From: Porticoccus sp964395715
Lineage (GTDB): Bacteria; Pseudomonadota; Gammaproteobacteria; Pseudomonadales; Porticoccaceae
Length of the DNA stretch: 64,000 nt
Assembly: GCA_964395715.1 (NCBI GenBank)
Contig: CAYNAU010000001.1
Location: 372,001-436,000 of the forward strand
Reading direction: 5' to 3'
The number at the start of each line of letters is the position of its first letter. Positions within the stretch are counted from its first letter, which is position 1. Positions 42,978 to 51,753 of the stretch are shown here, in pieces. The translations under genes and the position numbers were made by a program. The notes under the pieces are model-generated. The model did no database searches, was not told where the DNA came from, and saw only the letters and a program-made list of their open reading frames with translations.

Positions 42978-43021
42978 TTGATTTTTGGTCATTATGGCCA
43001 TATATTTTCCCATTATGGCCA
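42978..43021 (+). promoter_or_regulatory. AraC-gene promoter with two identical 11-bp repeats
   Basis: TTGATT (42978-42983) and TATATT (43001-43006) are 17 bases apart, placing the transcription start within a few bases of the ATG at 43015. CATTATGGCCA occurs exactly twice, at 42990-43000 (in the spacer) and 43011-43021 (over the start codon), two helical turns apart. That is the expected form of an AraC-family autorepression site. The same element lies upstream of fabY. Confidence 0.6.
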
Positions 43022-44031
43022 AAAAACCCGCTAATCCACCAAAACCACTACAGGTTTGCACCCTGCTGTACCACAACCTGCTCGGCACCAGCGCCACGCT
43101 CCCCGTGGAAATGCTGCGAACCGCAGAGGCTGCCGAGCGCTCAATCAACCCCGAGGCGAAACCCATTGCCGCCTGCACCCTGTCCATTGACCGGGAACCG
43201 GTGGACTCCCCCTCCGGCTTTGCCATTCAGCCCTTTGCCACCGTGGACGAGATTGAACACTGTGACATCGTCTGTCTGCCGGCCCTGTGGCGCAATCCGC
43301 GCCCGGCCCTGAAAAAATACCGCGCTTATGTGCCCTGGCTGCAACAGCAGGCAAAACAGGGCGCGGTGATGATCGCCGTGGGTACCGGTGTGTGCTTCCT
43401 GGCCGAAGCCGGCTTGCTGGATAACCAGCCCGCCACCACCCACTGGCATTACTTTGACCAGTTCCAGAAGGACTACCCGGCGGTTGACCTGAAGCGCCAG
43501 TACTTTATTACCCAGGCGGGCAACCTCTACTGCGCCGCCAGCGTGAACGCCATGGCGGAACTGATGGTGCACCTGGTGGCTCGGCTTTACGGACGCCACG
43601 CCGCCACACAGGTGGAGCGCAATTTCTTTCACGAAATCCGTAGCTCTTTCGAGCCCACCAGCTATTTTTCCGACAACGTGGAATACCACCCGGACGAACA
43701 GGTGGTGCAGGCGCAGATCTGGTTTGAGGATAACTTCAGCAAACCCATCAAGATCAGTGACGTGGCGAAACAGTTCGGCTTCAGCATGCGCACCTTCGAC
43801 CGACGCTTTAAAAACGCCCTCGGCAAAACCCCGCTGCAATACCTGCAACGCACCCGCCTTAACAACGCCCGGGAGCTGTTACAGAAGTCCAACTTATCGG
43901 TGTCGGAAATTGCCGCCCACTGCGGCTACCAGGATGCAGCAGCGTTCAGCAAAATCTTTCACCGCCAGTTTGGCACGTCGCCGATGAAATACCGGGAGAC
44001 AGTAAGAGCGAAATTATTTAGTGTGCATTGA
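43015..44031 (+). CDS. GlxA-type AraC-family regulator with DJ-1/PfpI domain
   Basis: A 338-residue regulator. An N-terminal DJ-1/PfpI-like domain (about residues 8-185) includes the GAVMIAVGTGVCFLAEAGLLD nucleophile-elbow region. The C-terminal AraC DNA-binding domain has two helix-turn-helix units (KISDVAKQFGFSMRTFDRRFK and SVSEIAAHCGYQDAAAFSKIFHRQFG). There is no ribosome site before this ATG and the promoter predicts a leaderless message. It is divergent from fabY, the natural candidate target. Upstream in-frame starts (42985, 42994) would precede the predicted transcription start. Confidence 0.85.
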   Translation: MAKKPANPPKPLQVCTLLYHNLLGTSATLPVEMLRTAEAAERSINPEAKPIAACTLSIDREPVDSPSGFAIQPFATVDEIEHCDIVCLPALWRNPRPALKKYRAYVPWLQQQAKQGAVMIAVGTGVCFLAEAGLLDNQPATTHWHYFDQFQKDYPAVDLKRQYFITQAGNLYCAASVNAMAELMVHLVARLYGRHAATQVERNFFHEIRSSFEPTSYFSDNVEYHPDEQVVQAQIWFEDNFSKPIKISDVAKQFGFSMRTFDRRFKNALGKTPLQYLQRTRLNNARELLQKSNLSVSEIAAHCGYQDAAAFSKIFHRQFGTSPMKYRETVRAKLFSVH

Positions 44032-44106
44032 ATTTGAAATTCTTAAGTTTCTCCCAGAAAATATTTAACTAATTTTTATAAATTTCCACAAAAAGCAGGG
44101 ACGAGC

Positions 44107-45480
44107 ATGAGATTGGAAAAAACACTTGAAATTAAGGGTTATTTTTGGACGCCGGAAAATCTATCTAAAAAACTTCCTGGAATACTTACAATAAAGAATG
44201 GTGGGAAGATTGAACTTGAAACGGTTGGGTTATTCTATGAAGGTGCCGAATTTTTCGACGTGCACAAAAATCCAGACCGAATTTTAGGGCACCTGGAAGA
44301 TGGACAATCCGTCACTCTTGATAACTGTCTTTATATCAGCAGGAATTTTTCATTTGGCGGGATATCCAAATCAAAAATACATGTATCAAAAGGATATATT
44401 GGAGCAACTTTTGGGGAGCATGCAGACATAGAGTTCAACAAGATATCATTCTCAACCGATCTAATGGACGAGTGGATTGGGATAAGCGGTATAAAAATAG
44501 ACAATGATTTTGATTCAAAAAGCTCACATATAAATTACAATCTTCCGAAATCAATTTCTATTAAGCTCTCAGAAGAATTAACTCTTGAAATTTGTTTTTC
44601 GTACAGACCACCTAACCTACAAAAAATAAATGAAGCACAAATTTACCAAAAAGCATTTTTTACACTCAAATCCAGAAAACCAACCCCACTTACTAGACTA
44701 TCGAAAGTAATCCACAAACTTGTCAATTTTCTTTGCTTCGCAACTGACACCATCGTCTCAATTAAGGAGCTTACTGGGATAACAGAGAACATCTTAATCA
44801 ACTCAAAACCTGCCAATATTAATATTTTTTACGAAAGCATTCCTTTTACAGAGCGCATCCCCGAACAAAAGCACAACAACATGCTGTTCAAATATAGCGA
44901 CATTCAAGAAAGCCCGGAAATCTATATAAATGGGTGGCTTAATACATATGAATATCTAGAATCATCTATTGACGTATATTTTGCAACGCAGTTTGGCGCT
45001 CATAAATATTTAGACGGAAAATTTCTTTCTCTAGCACAAGCTCTTGAAACTCTCCAACGAAGAACCAGCAATGAAAAAGCAATGAACGATGCAGAATTCG
45101 ACAACATCGTTTCCACTTTAATCGACGCCTGCCCCATAAAACACAGGGAATGGCTAGCCGGAAAAATGAACTTTGCAAATGAAATAACACTTTCTCAGCG
45201 TGTAAAAAAACTAATTGAGCCTTTTAAGAATAAACTTGGAAACAACAAAAGAAGAGAAAAACTAATTCGCAAAATTGTTGATACTCGAAATTACTTAACA
45301 CATTACAATGAGAATCTAAAAAACAAATCAGCAAACGGTGAGGAATTATGGGAAGTTTTTCAAATAATGGAGGCCATATTACAACTTCACTTCTTATCTA
45401 GAATTGGATTTTGCACCCAACAAATTGACAAAATTATAGAAAATTCTGAGCCACTGAAACACAAGTTAAACAACCTGTAG
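44107..45480 (+). CDS. apeA: ApeA-like HEPN abortive-infection protein
   Basis: A 457-residue protein with an ApeA N-terminal-domain-like region (about 1-300, opening with LEIKGYFWTPENL, PGILTIKNGGKIELE) and a C-terminal HEPN domain with the RX4H ribonuclease motif RNYLTH (Arg394, His399). In E. coli, ApeA is a single-gene phage defence protein whose HEPN RNase shuts down translation. The gene is about 33% G+C by eye, far below its neighbours, so it was probably acquired. AGGG stands six bases before the ATG and a hairpin ends it. No integrase is near. Confidence 0.8.
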   Translation: MRLEKTLEIKGYFWTPENLSKKLPGILTIKNGGKIELETVGLFYEGAEFFDVHKNPDRILGHLEDGQSVTLDNCLYISRNFSFGGISKSKIHVSKGYIGATFGEHADIEFNKISFSTDLMDEWIGISGIKIDNDFDSKSSHINYNLPKSISIKLSEELTLEICFSYRPPNLQKINEAQIYQKAFFTLKSRKPTPLTRLSKVIHKLVNFLCFATDTIVSIKELTGITENILINSKPANINIFYESIPFTERIPEQKHNNMLFKYSDIQESPEIYINGWLNTYEYLESSIDVYFATQFGAHKYLDGKFLSLAQALETLQRRTSNEKAMNDAEFDNIVSTLIDACPIKHREWLAGKMNFANEITLSQRVKKLIEPFKNKLGNNKRREKLIRKIVDTRNYLTHYNENLKNKSANGEELWEVFQIMEAILQLHFLSRIGFCTQQIDKIIENSEPLKHKLNNL

Positions 45481-45519
45481 TCTCACTCTTTTACGAAAAC
45501 GAAAACTTCTTCCCATCCC

Positions 45520-45558
45520 GAACATTGCCTCAAGGCCAGCGAATGGCAATGTTCTTTT
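45520..45558 (+). terminator. Hairpin terminator after the apeA-like gene
   Basis: GAACATTGCC (45520-45529) pairs perfectly with GGCAATGTTC (45545-45554) around a 15-base loop, followed by four T. The T run is short, so termination may be partial. The rest of 45481-45717 shows no gene. Confidence 0.6.
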
Positions 45559-45717
45559 GACAGGATTAGAAGTGCACCGCGTCCAGACCTTAGACTGCTT
45601 CACTCCTGCCGATCAACCTGACTTGTTATTTCACCGGGCCGTAGATAACCTAGTAAGCACGCGTTTTAACCTAAATAAGAATAATCTAACTAACGATAAC
45701 AAAAGATCAGGTGTTGA

Positions 45718-46272
45718 ATGTCTAACCAAAGCAATACAACCTCATTGCCACACTGGGCAAGCATCCTCGGTGTCGTGGCCATTATGCTCGGCGTGTTTCT
45801 GACCGCCGTGCATGGCAACGAGGTGATGAAACAGGTGGTGATCACCAACAATATGCCCGCCGATGGCGTGATGCCAGAGCCTGACTGCCCTGAAGAAGAG
45901 CTGGAAGAGGAAGGCATTAGCGTGGCGGAATGTGAGTACCTGATTCAGCATGTGAGGGGCATTGCCCTGTCGGCACCGGACTGGTTCCCAAGTGCACAGA
46001 TCACCCTGTCGGCCATCGGCACGGTGCTGGCGTTTGGCTCCATTATCATCGGCGGTGCGCTGGTGAATTACACCGCCTGGGCTTCGAAGGCGGCATTGCT
46101 GGTATTCGGCGGTCTCGCGGCTATCGATTTATTGCAGTTTGCGGTGGTGGTGAATACCGGCCCCACCCTGCGCGACGTTTACCTGGGCGGTATTCTGCTG
46201 TGGTTTATTCTTCACCTGATGCTGGTGGCCGGGGTATTGGCCGGCCGACATACCGAAGCCGAAGCGCAATAG
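45718..46272 (+). CDS. Hypothetical four-helix membrane protein
   Basis: A 184-residue protein I do not recognise. One membrane segment near the N-terminus (ILGVVAIMLGVFLTAVHG) is followed by an extramembrane loop of about 70 residues with an acidic stretch (EEELEEEG) and two cysteines, then three more membrane segments and a short polar tail. It is 39 bases ahead of the cytochrome b561 gene and probably co-transcribed, so a role in membrane redox chemistry is possible but unproven. Confidence 0.7.
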   Translation: MSNQSNTTSLPHWASILGVVAIMLGVFLTAVHGNEVMKQVVITNNMPADGVMPEPDCPEEELEEEGISVAECEYLIQHVRGIALSAPDWFPSAQITLSAIGTVLAFGSIIIGGALVNYTAWASKAALLVFGGLAAIDLLQFAVVVNTGPTLRDVYLGGILLWFILHLMLVAGVLAGRHTEAEAQ

Positions 46273-46311
46273 ACGACCCACGGCAACAACGATAAAAAAA
46301 CGGACTCTGCT

Positions 46312-46854
46312 ATGCAAAGACAAGGCTTTAACAGAACGGCGGTCACCCTGCACTGGTTGCTGGCTGTTTCGATTTTCTTCTTATTTATTTCAAGCTGGTG
46401 GATGATGGGGCTGCCACTGCCCTCACGGGAATTACAGTTCCGCGCCTTCCCCTTTCAGCTGCATAAGAACATTGGCATCACGCTGGTGATTGTTATTTTC
46501 ATGCTGCTGTATGTACGCCTGCGGTACCGGCCAGCACCCCCTGACTCAACAGACATGACGCCGTGGATGAACCGGTTGGCCATCGCCGCCCACGTCGCCG
46601 TTTATGTGGTGATAGTGGCAGTGTGCGTGACCGGCTACCTGTCATCGGCACACACCCGTTGGGATACGGTTTACTGGTGGACCATTGAGTTCCCGCGCAT
46701 TGCCGCCCCCGATGAAGAACTGAACGAGTTCTGGGGCGAAATCCATACCTGGGCTGCCTGGGCATTGCTGGGCATTATTGCCGTGCATGTGAGCGGCGCG
46801 ATTTACCACGCGTTCCGCAATGACGGCATTGTGCGGCGGATGATGCGCTGGTAA
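46312..46854 (+). CDS. Cytochrome b561-family protein
   Basis: A 180-residue inner-membrane di-heme cytochrome with four helices. Candidate heme-ligand histidines are in VTLHWLLAV, FQLHKNIGIT, AIAAHVAVYV and GEIHTWAAWALLGIIAVHVSG. The family moves electrons from quinol, to superoxide in E. coli CybB. An AAAAAC stretch precedes the start with no strong ribosome site; coupling to the upstream gene is likely. A terminator follows. Confidence 0.88.
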   Translation: MQRQGFNRTAVTLHWLLAVSIFFLFISSWWMMGLPLPSRELQFRAFPFQLHKNIGITLVIVIFMLLYVRLRYRPAPPDSTDMTPWMNRLAIAAHVAVYVVIVAVCVTGYLSSAHTRWDTVYWWTIEFPRIAAPDEELNEFWGEIHTWAAWALLGIIAVHVSGAIYHAFRNDGIVRRMMRW

Positions 46855-46874
46855 CTGTCGTCAAAACAGCCATA

Positions 46875-46904
46875 AAAAAGGGTCCTCAATGGACCCTTTT
46901 TTTT
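46875..46904. terminator. Bidirectional terminator between cytochrome b561 and the diguanylate cyclase
   Basis: AAAAAGGGTCC, loop TCAAT, GGACCCTTTTTT give a symmetric stem with A and T tracts on both sides, suited to both convergent genes. Confidence 0.88.
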
Positions 46905-46955
46905 GTGCGTTCAAACCCTGTGTTATCGGAGTCAACCAGTAAGCCCTTGCAGCAC

Positions 46956-47792
46956 TCACTCCGCCATTTTGACGCAGTTGCGCCCGCTGGATTTTGCCTC
47001 GTACAGGGCCACATCCGCCATGTTCAGCAATTCGGTCGGCGAGCTGCTGTGGCGCGGCACCCGGGTCACCACGCCGATACTGACGGTGACCACACTTTTT
47101 TCAGTACCGGTATTGGGGATATTCATGGCTTCCACCGCCGCCCTTGCACGTTCCGCCACCTGGTAGGCGGCGTGGCTGTCGGCACCGGGCAACACCATAA
47201 CAATTTCCTCTCCGCCATAGCGGGCCACCAGGTCTTCATTGCGCACGCATTTTTGAAGGGCTTCCGCCACCCGTTTCAGGCATTTGTCCCCAGCCAGATG
47301 GCCGTAGCAGTCGTTGAAGCCCTTGAAGTTATCGATGTCGATCATGGCAATGCCAAGGCAGCGGCCGGTGACCAGCGAGCGCTGCCATTCGGCACTGAGC
47401 AGTTCGTCCAGCCCGCGCCGGTTGAGCAGCTCGGTGAGCTGGTCGGTGATGTTGAGAGCCAGCAGTTTGTTGTTGGCGACTTCCAGCTCCTGCTGCACCT
47501 GAACCCGCTGGTTGATTTCACCTTCCATCTGCTCTTTGGCCTGTTGCAGTGCACGGGTAATTTTCTTGTTTTCTTCCAGGGCGGCTTCCAGTTCCCGGGT
47601 GCGCTTGCTTACCTGTTCTTCCAGCACGATGGCGGTTTCAAACAGGTTGAATGCCGATCCCTGCAGGTTGCTGGCGTGCTCGGCCCTGTCCATCAGTACC
47701 CGGATGATCTTGTTGAGACGTTTGATTTCCGCCTCAATATCGACCGGGGAGCACACCTGCCAGTTGATTTCTCGATTGTTCATGTTGTTCAT
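46956..47792 (-). CDS. GGDEF diguanylate cyclase paired with the FIST sensor
   Basis: A 278-residue protein. A helical, probably coiled-coil N-terminal part (about 15-110, including EIKRLNKIIRVLMDRAE) leads to a GGDEF domain with RYGGEEIVMVLPG (GGEEI active site) and, five residues before it, RNED, a match to the RxxD inhibitory site. It should make c-di-GMP with product inhibition. Its start overlaps the FIST stop (ATGA). The N-terminal helical segment resembles those found on kinases and cyclases encoded beside FIST proteins, and is a likely docking region. Confidence 0.9.
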   Translation of the reverse strand: MNNMNNREINWQVCSPVDIEAEIKRLNKIIRVLMDRAEHASNLQGSAFNLFETAIVLEEQVSKRTRELEAALEENKKITRALQQAKEQMEGEINQRVQVQQELEVANNKLLALNITDQLTELLNRRGLDELLSAEWQRSLVTGRCLGIAMIDIDNFKGFNDCYGHLAGDKCLKRVAEALQKCVRNEDLVARYGGEEIVMVLPGADSHAAYQVAERARAAVEAMNIPNTGTEKSVVTVSIGVVTRVPRHSSSPTELLNMADVALYEAKSSGRNCVKMAE

Positions 47793-48934
47793 ACGGCCAG
47801 GTTTCCAAACGCTATACCGGTGAGTGTCTGGTTAACGTGTACGCCGCCATACTGTTCACCGTAGGTGTTGAAGCCCACGACCTGATAATCATTAAAGATA
47901 TTTCCCACCTGCTCGGTGAGGCCTTTCTGACGAATTTCCAGCCCTCTCAATACACAGTCGCAGGCCAGTACCAGTTGCAGCGGCCCCACCTTTTCGGACA
48001 CATGGTCCAGGCTTTTCTGCAGGTCTTCAACGAGATCCACACACTGGGCCTTGCGCAGCACCAGCCCCTCTTCAATAGCGCAGTAGAAGGTCAGGCTTTT
48101 ATCGTCATTGGCTTTCTGGATGGCGCGCACATAGTCGGTACCATCAATCAGCACCACCACCGGGGATTCCGCAAAGCGGTCCGGCGACAGGTCGCCCACC
48201 GGGATGTTGGCGAGGCGGGCATATTCTTCGGTGGCCGGAAAGCCGCTGATTTCCTGAACGGTGCGGGCAGCCGGGTCTGCCTCGGTCACCACCATGCGGC
48301 CTTCACCGGGCACGAAATGCTGTGTTTTAAAGGTGTGGAACGGCAACGAGGTGGTCGCCAGGACCATCACGGCGCTGTCGCTGTGAAAACGGCCCTCGTG
48401 AAATACGTGGGTGTTTTCAAAGCGCAGATCATCACCCGCTGAACCCCCAACCAGCGGAATGTAACCGAGAGCGTTCTGCAGTGAGTGCACCACCGGTTCT
48501 TCGCGCACGGATTGTCCATCGATTAGCAAAAAGGCGAAGCTGTTTTCTGACTTTGCCCGTGGTGCCAGAGCTTCCAGCTTCTGGCGCTGGCGTTGAGCAA
48601 AGCTCTGCCCATCGATCATGGAAAACTGCTGCAGGTTATCCAGCCGACCGATTACCGCGGTGCAGTACTCGGCGGGAAAACTGACACCCGAGATACTTTT
48701 TTCACAGTAGCCCTTGGGACCAAATTCCCCGGCCGTGGTACAACCCACCAGTGGAATATCGCCAAATGACTGCGTGAGTTCACTGGCCATGGTGTCCAGA
48801 TTGTAGTGGCTGGAGCAGAAGAAGATGACGAGCCCCATGTCGTCCTGTACTAACTGGCTGTGAAGATCCCTGACTGCCTGACGTTCATCTGATGCAAGGC
48901 TTTGTGCGCGCCGAATCTGCGGCTGAGTACTCAT
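47789..48934 (-). CDS. FIST-domain sensory protein (NosP-like)
   Basis: A 381-residue soluble protein with FIST_N (about 25-230, GLVIFFCSSHYN, IPLVGCTTAGEFG, LVGGSAGDD) and FIST_C (about 235-370, ending in GFNTYGEQYGGVHVNQTLTG) domains. FIST proteins bind small ligands; the NosP group in Pseudomonas and Vibrio binds heme and senses nitric oxide. Being fused by overlap to a diguanylate cyclase gene, it probably controls that enzyme. The ligand is not proven by sequence. Confidence 0.88.
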   Translation of the reverse strand: MSTQPQIRRAQSLASDERQAVRDLHSQLVQDDMGLVIFFCSSHYNLDTMASELTQSFGDIPLVGCTTAGEFGPKGYCEKSISGVSFPAEYCTAVIGRLDNLQQFSMIDGQSFAQRQRQKLEALAPRAKSENSFAFLLIDGQSVREEPVVHSLQNALGYIPLVGGSAGDDLRFENTHVFHEGRFHSDSAVMVLATTSLPFHTFKTQHFVPGEGRMVVTEADPAARTVQEISGFPATEEYARLANIPVGDLSPDRFAESPVVVLIDGTDYVRAIQKANDDKSLTFYCAIEEGLVLRKAQCVDLVEDLQKSLDHVSEKVGPLQLVLACDCVLRGLEIRQKGLTEQVGNIFNDYQVVGFNTYGEQYGGVHVNQTLTGIAFGNLAV

Positions 48935-49345
48935 GTAACCCCCCGTAGGTACGAAAATGCCTTATTCGACATCCATACCTAGCAATTATTTTGGCCCTGA
49001 TTAGCAGTGATAAATCTCCATTGCTGCCGACAGCGCCCACCACTGGCACATTAGCTTCCAGATAGTGCGTGTTTTTTTCGCAATTACTCTTAACGACTAT
49101 ATCGGTAGTACCCGGATTTTCTTGAGGCAGATTTGTGAACCCTGCACGGTTTTTATGTGATCTGGTCGCCCCCGAAATTGTTTTCACTGTAACGAACCAC
49201 AGATCCCTGTCAATCTACCGGCTGTGACATTGTGGTTTTGAATCCAGAGGTAATTCATGCAGAATTTGCACTGCGTCTATACAAACGCCATAAGACACTC
49301 TCATAACGAGCAACGGAACCTGCCCCCTATCGACAAGGATTGCCC
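48935..49345. other. Divergent intergenic stretch, 411 bases
   Basis: Holds the promoters of the FIST-cyclase operon and of the YciC-like gene. I see no convincing promoter pair, hairpin with T run or small gene in it. Confidence 0.35.
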
Positions 49346-50077
49346 ATGACCAAGCACGCTGACTTCTCGCTCTCTACCCTTCTAAAAGATACCTGGTATT
49401 TTTTTACCACCCATTTCATTGGCCTTTGCGCGGTGTTGTTGCCACTGCTGATACCCCTGAACATAATCAGTATGGCGGCTGGATTTTATTCCAATGACGG
49501 TGAGCAGATCATTTGGCCTGCCCTGATACTGGAGCTCATGGCATTCCCGCTTTACCAGGGCGCATTGATTTTCTTTCTCGCCACAGTGATCAAAGACAAA
49601 CACCAGAACGTAAGCCAATACTACAGACAATCGATGAAGTACTGGTTTTCACTCATGCTGCTGTACCTGTTGATGGGTCTCGCCATGATGGGCGGATTCA
49701 TACTCTTGATTTTACCGGGGCTTATCGTCGCTGCCCGAGTGGCTTTTGCAGAGTTCTACTGTCTGCTGCATGAAGAGGCTCCGCTGGATGCTTTCAAGTC
49801 CAGCTGGGAGCAAAGCCGCGAGTACCAGTGGAAAATTCTCGGCGGTCTGCTGGTAATTGGGCTGGCCATTATTATTCCATTCGCTGTTCTGGAGTGGTTA
49901 GTGGCGGCACTCGGCCTGAATGGCGCCATCTATACCTTTATCTCAAGCCTGCTGGCCTCAATCATTTCTGCCTGCACTACCATCTTTTGCTTCAGGGTGT
50001 TTACCCTTCACCTGGACACCCAATCCTCATCAGGCGGAGAAGAGGAACTAACTCAAAATGGCGCACTGAACGAATAA
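49346..50077 (+). CDS. YciC/UPF0259-like inner-membrane protein
   Basis: A 243-residue protein with about six membrane segments. The layout LLKDTWYFFTTHFIGLCAVLLPLL at the N-terminus and FILLILPGLIVAARVAFAEFYCLLHEEAPLDAFKSSWEQSR in the middle matches the YciC/UPF0259 family of unknown function. The ATG was taken, with AAGGA six bases upstream, over an in-frame TTG six bases earlier. Convergent with mmsA. Confidence 0.82.
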   Translation: MTKHADFSLSTLLKDTWYFFTTHFIGLCAVLLPLLIPLNIISMAAGFYSNDGEQIIWPALILELMAFPLYQGALIFFLATVIKDKHQNVSQYYRQSMKYWFSLMLLYLLMGLAMMGGFILLILPGLIVAARVAFAEFYCLLHEEAPLDAFKSSWEQSREYQWKILGGLLVIGLAIIIPFAVLEWLVAALGLNGAIYTFISSLLASIISACTTIFCFRVFTLHLDTQSSSGGEEELTQNGALNE

Positions 50078-50104
50078 TGCCTTAATGGCAAGGCGGAAGA
50101 TTGT

Positions 50105-51616
50105 TTAGGGAAATGAAAACTTGGCACCTTCCCGGACACTGCTGGAAGGCCAGCGCTGGGTGATGGTCTTGCGGCGGGTATAAAAACGCACGGCGTCCGG
50201 GCCATAGGCGTAGAGATCGCCAAACAGGGAGCGCTTCCAGCCGCCGAAACTGTGGCTGGCTACCGGGACCGGCAGGGGAACGTTGACACCCACCATCCCC
50301 ACCCTGATGCGATCGGTGAAATAGCGTGCGGCTTCGCCGTCGCGGGTAAAGATGCAAGTGCCATTGCCGTATTCGTGGCGGTCAATTAACGCCATGGCTT
50401 CTTCCTGGCTGTTAACCCGCACCACACACAACACCGGGCCGAAGATTTCCTCTCGGTAAATACGCATACCCGGCGTCACCCTGTCAAACAGGCAGCCGCC
50501 GAGAAAAAATCCATTTTCATGGCCGGCCACCGTCAGGCGACGACCATCCACCACCAGTTCGGCACCCTCTTCCAAGCCAAGGTCAACGTAACTGCGAACC
50601 CGGGACAGGTGTTCGGCGGTAATCAGCGGCCCCATATCATTGCTGTTGTCGCTGCCCGCACCCACCTTGAGCACGGCCAATTGCTGTTTCAATTTGGCAA
50701 CAAGCTGGTCGGCCGTAGCATCGCCAACTGCCACTGCCACGGAAATGGCCATGCAGCGCTCACCACAGGAACCGTAGGCGGCACCCATCAGGGCACTGAC
50801 GGCATTGTCGAGGTCAGCATCGGGCATAACGACGGCATGGTTTTTTGCTCCGCCTAGAGCCTGTACACGCTTGCCATTGGCGGTGGCTGTTCGGTAAATG
50901 CTTTCCGCCACCGGAGTGGAACCCACAAAACTCACGGCCTGAACGCGGGCATCCTTTAACAGGGTATCCACGGCCTCTCGGTCGCCATTCACCACGTTGA
51001 AAACACCATCCGGCAAACCCGCTTCCTTGAGCAGTTCCGCCAGTATCAGCGCCGGGGCGGGGTCGCGCTCGGAGGGCTTCAGCACGAAGCAGTTGCCACA
51101 GACAATGGCCATGGGAAACATCCACATGGGCACCATGGCGGGAAAGTTGAACGGGGTGATGCCCGCCACCACCCCCAGCGGTTGCTGCTCATTCCAGCTA
51201 TCGATACCGGGACCGACATTCTTGCTGTGTTCGCCTTTGAGCAGTTGCGGAGCACCGCAGGCGTAATCCACCACTTCGATACCGCGACCCAGTTCTCCGG
51301 CGGCATCGTGCAACACCTTGCCATGCTGTTGGGTTATGGCGGCGACGACGCGCTCACTGTGCTGTTCCAGCAACGCCTTGAAGCGGAACATCACCTGGGC
51401 GCGCTTCACCGGGGGGGTATCCCGCCAGGCGGGAAAGGCTGCCTCGGCAGCGGCAATGGCCTGTTCGACCACGGCCCTGTCTGCCAGGGAAACCTTTGCG
51501 ACCACTTCTCCGGTGGCCGGGTTGTAAACCGGCTGACTGCGACCACTGCCGCTTGCTGCCGAGCCGTTGATCCAATGGCCGGTCTCGCTTGGATTTAATT
51601 GCTGCTGATCTGTCAT
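50105..51616 (-). CDS. mmsA: (Methyl)malonate-semialdehyde dehydrogenase, CoA-acylating
   Basis: A 503-residue aldehyde dehydrogenase that converts malonate semialdehyde or methylmalonate semialdehyde to acetyl- or propionyl-CoA. It shows GITPFNFPAMVPMWMFPMAI, FVGSTPVAESIY and the catalytic Cys in GSCGERCMAISVAV, with the MmsA-type C-terminus. Following a class III aminotransferase and lacking mmsB, it resembles BauC of P. aeruginosa beta-alanine catabolism more than the valine pathway enzyme. Confidence 0.92.
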   Translation of the reverse strand: MTDQQQLNPSETGHWINGSAASGSGRSQPVYNPATGEVVAKVSLADRAVVEQAIAAAEAAFPAWRDTPPVKRAQVMFRFKALLEQHSERVVAAITQQHGKVLHDAAGELGRGIEVVDYACGAPQLLKGEHSKNVGPGIDSWNEQQPLGVVAGITPFNFPAMVPMWMFPMAIVCGNCFVLKPSERDPAPALILAELLKEAGLPDGVFNVVNGDREAVDTLLKDARVQAVSFVGSTPVAESIYRTATANGKRVQALGGAKNHAVVMPDADLDNAVSALMGAAYGSCGERCMAISVAVAVGDATADQLVAKLKQQLAVLKVGAGSDNSNDMGPLITAEHLSRVRSYVDLGLEEGAELVVDGRRLTVAGHENGFFLGGCLFDRVTPGMRIYREEIFGPVLCVVRVNSQEEAMALIDRHEYGNGTCIFTRDGEAARYFTDRIRVGMVGVNVPLPVPVASHSFGGWKRSLFGDLYAYGPDAVRFYTRRKTITQRWPSSSVREGAKFSFP

Positions 51617-51753
51617 GTTGATGGCTGCTTGCTAATGCTCTTTCTGTTATCGATCCCGGAGGTCATTTTGTCTCCAGCGAGGCGGTGTGAGTGTCGTTTA
51701 GTCATTCAAAATGGGCGAATGACACCGACTCTGGGAAGAAAATGGCCCCAGGA

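Noticed and set aside
43996..45717. Mobile element boundaries around the apeA-like gene
   Set aside because: Composition indicates transfer, but I found no direct repeats, inverted repeats, tRNA gene or recombinase at the edges.
45557..45802. 81-codon frame before the four-helix membrane protein
   Set aside because: It overlaps the supported start of the next gene in another frame, has no ribosome site, and overlaps the end of the apeA hairpin region.
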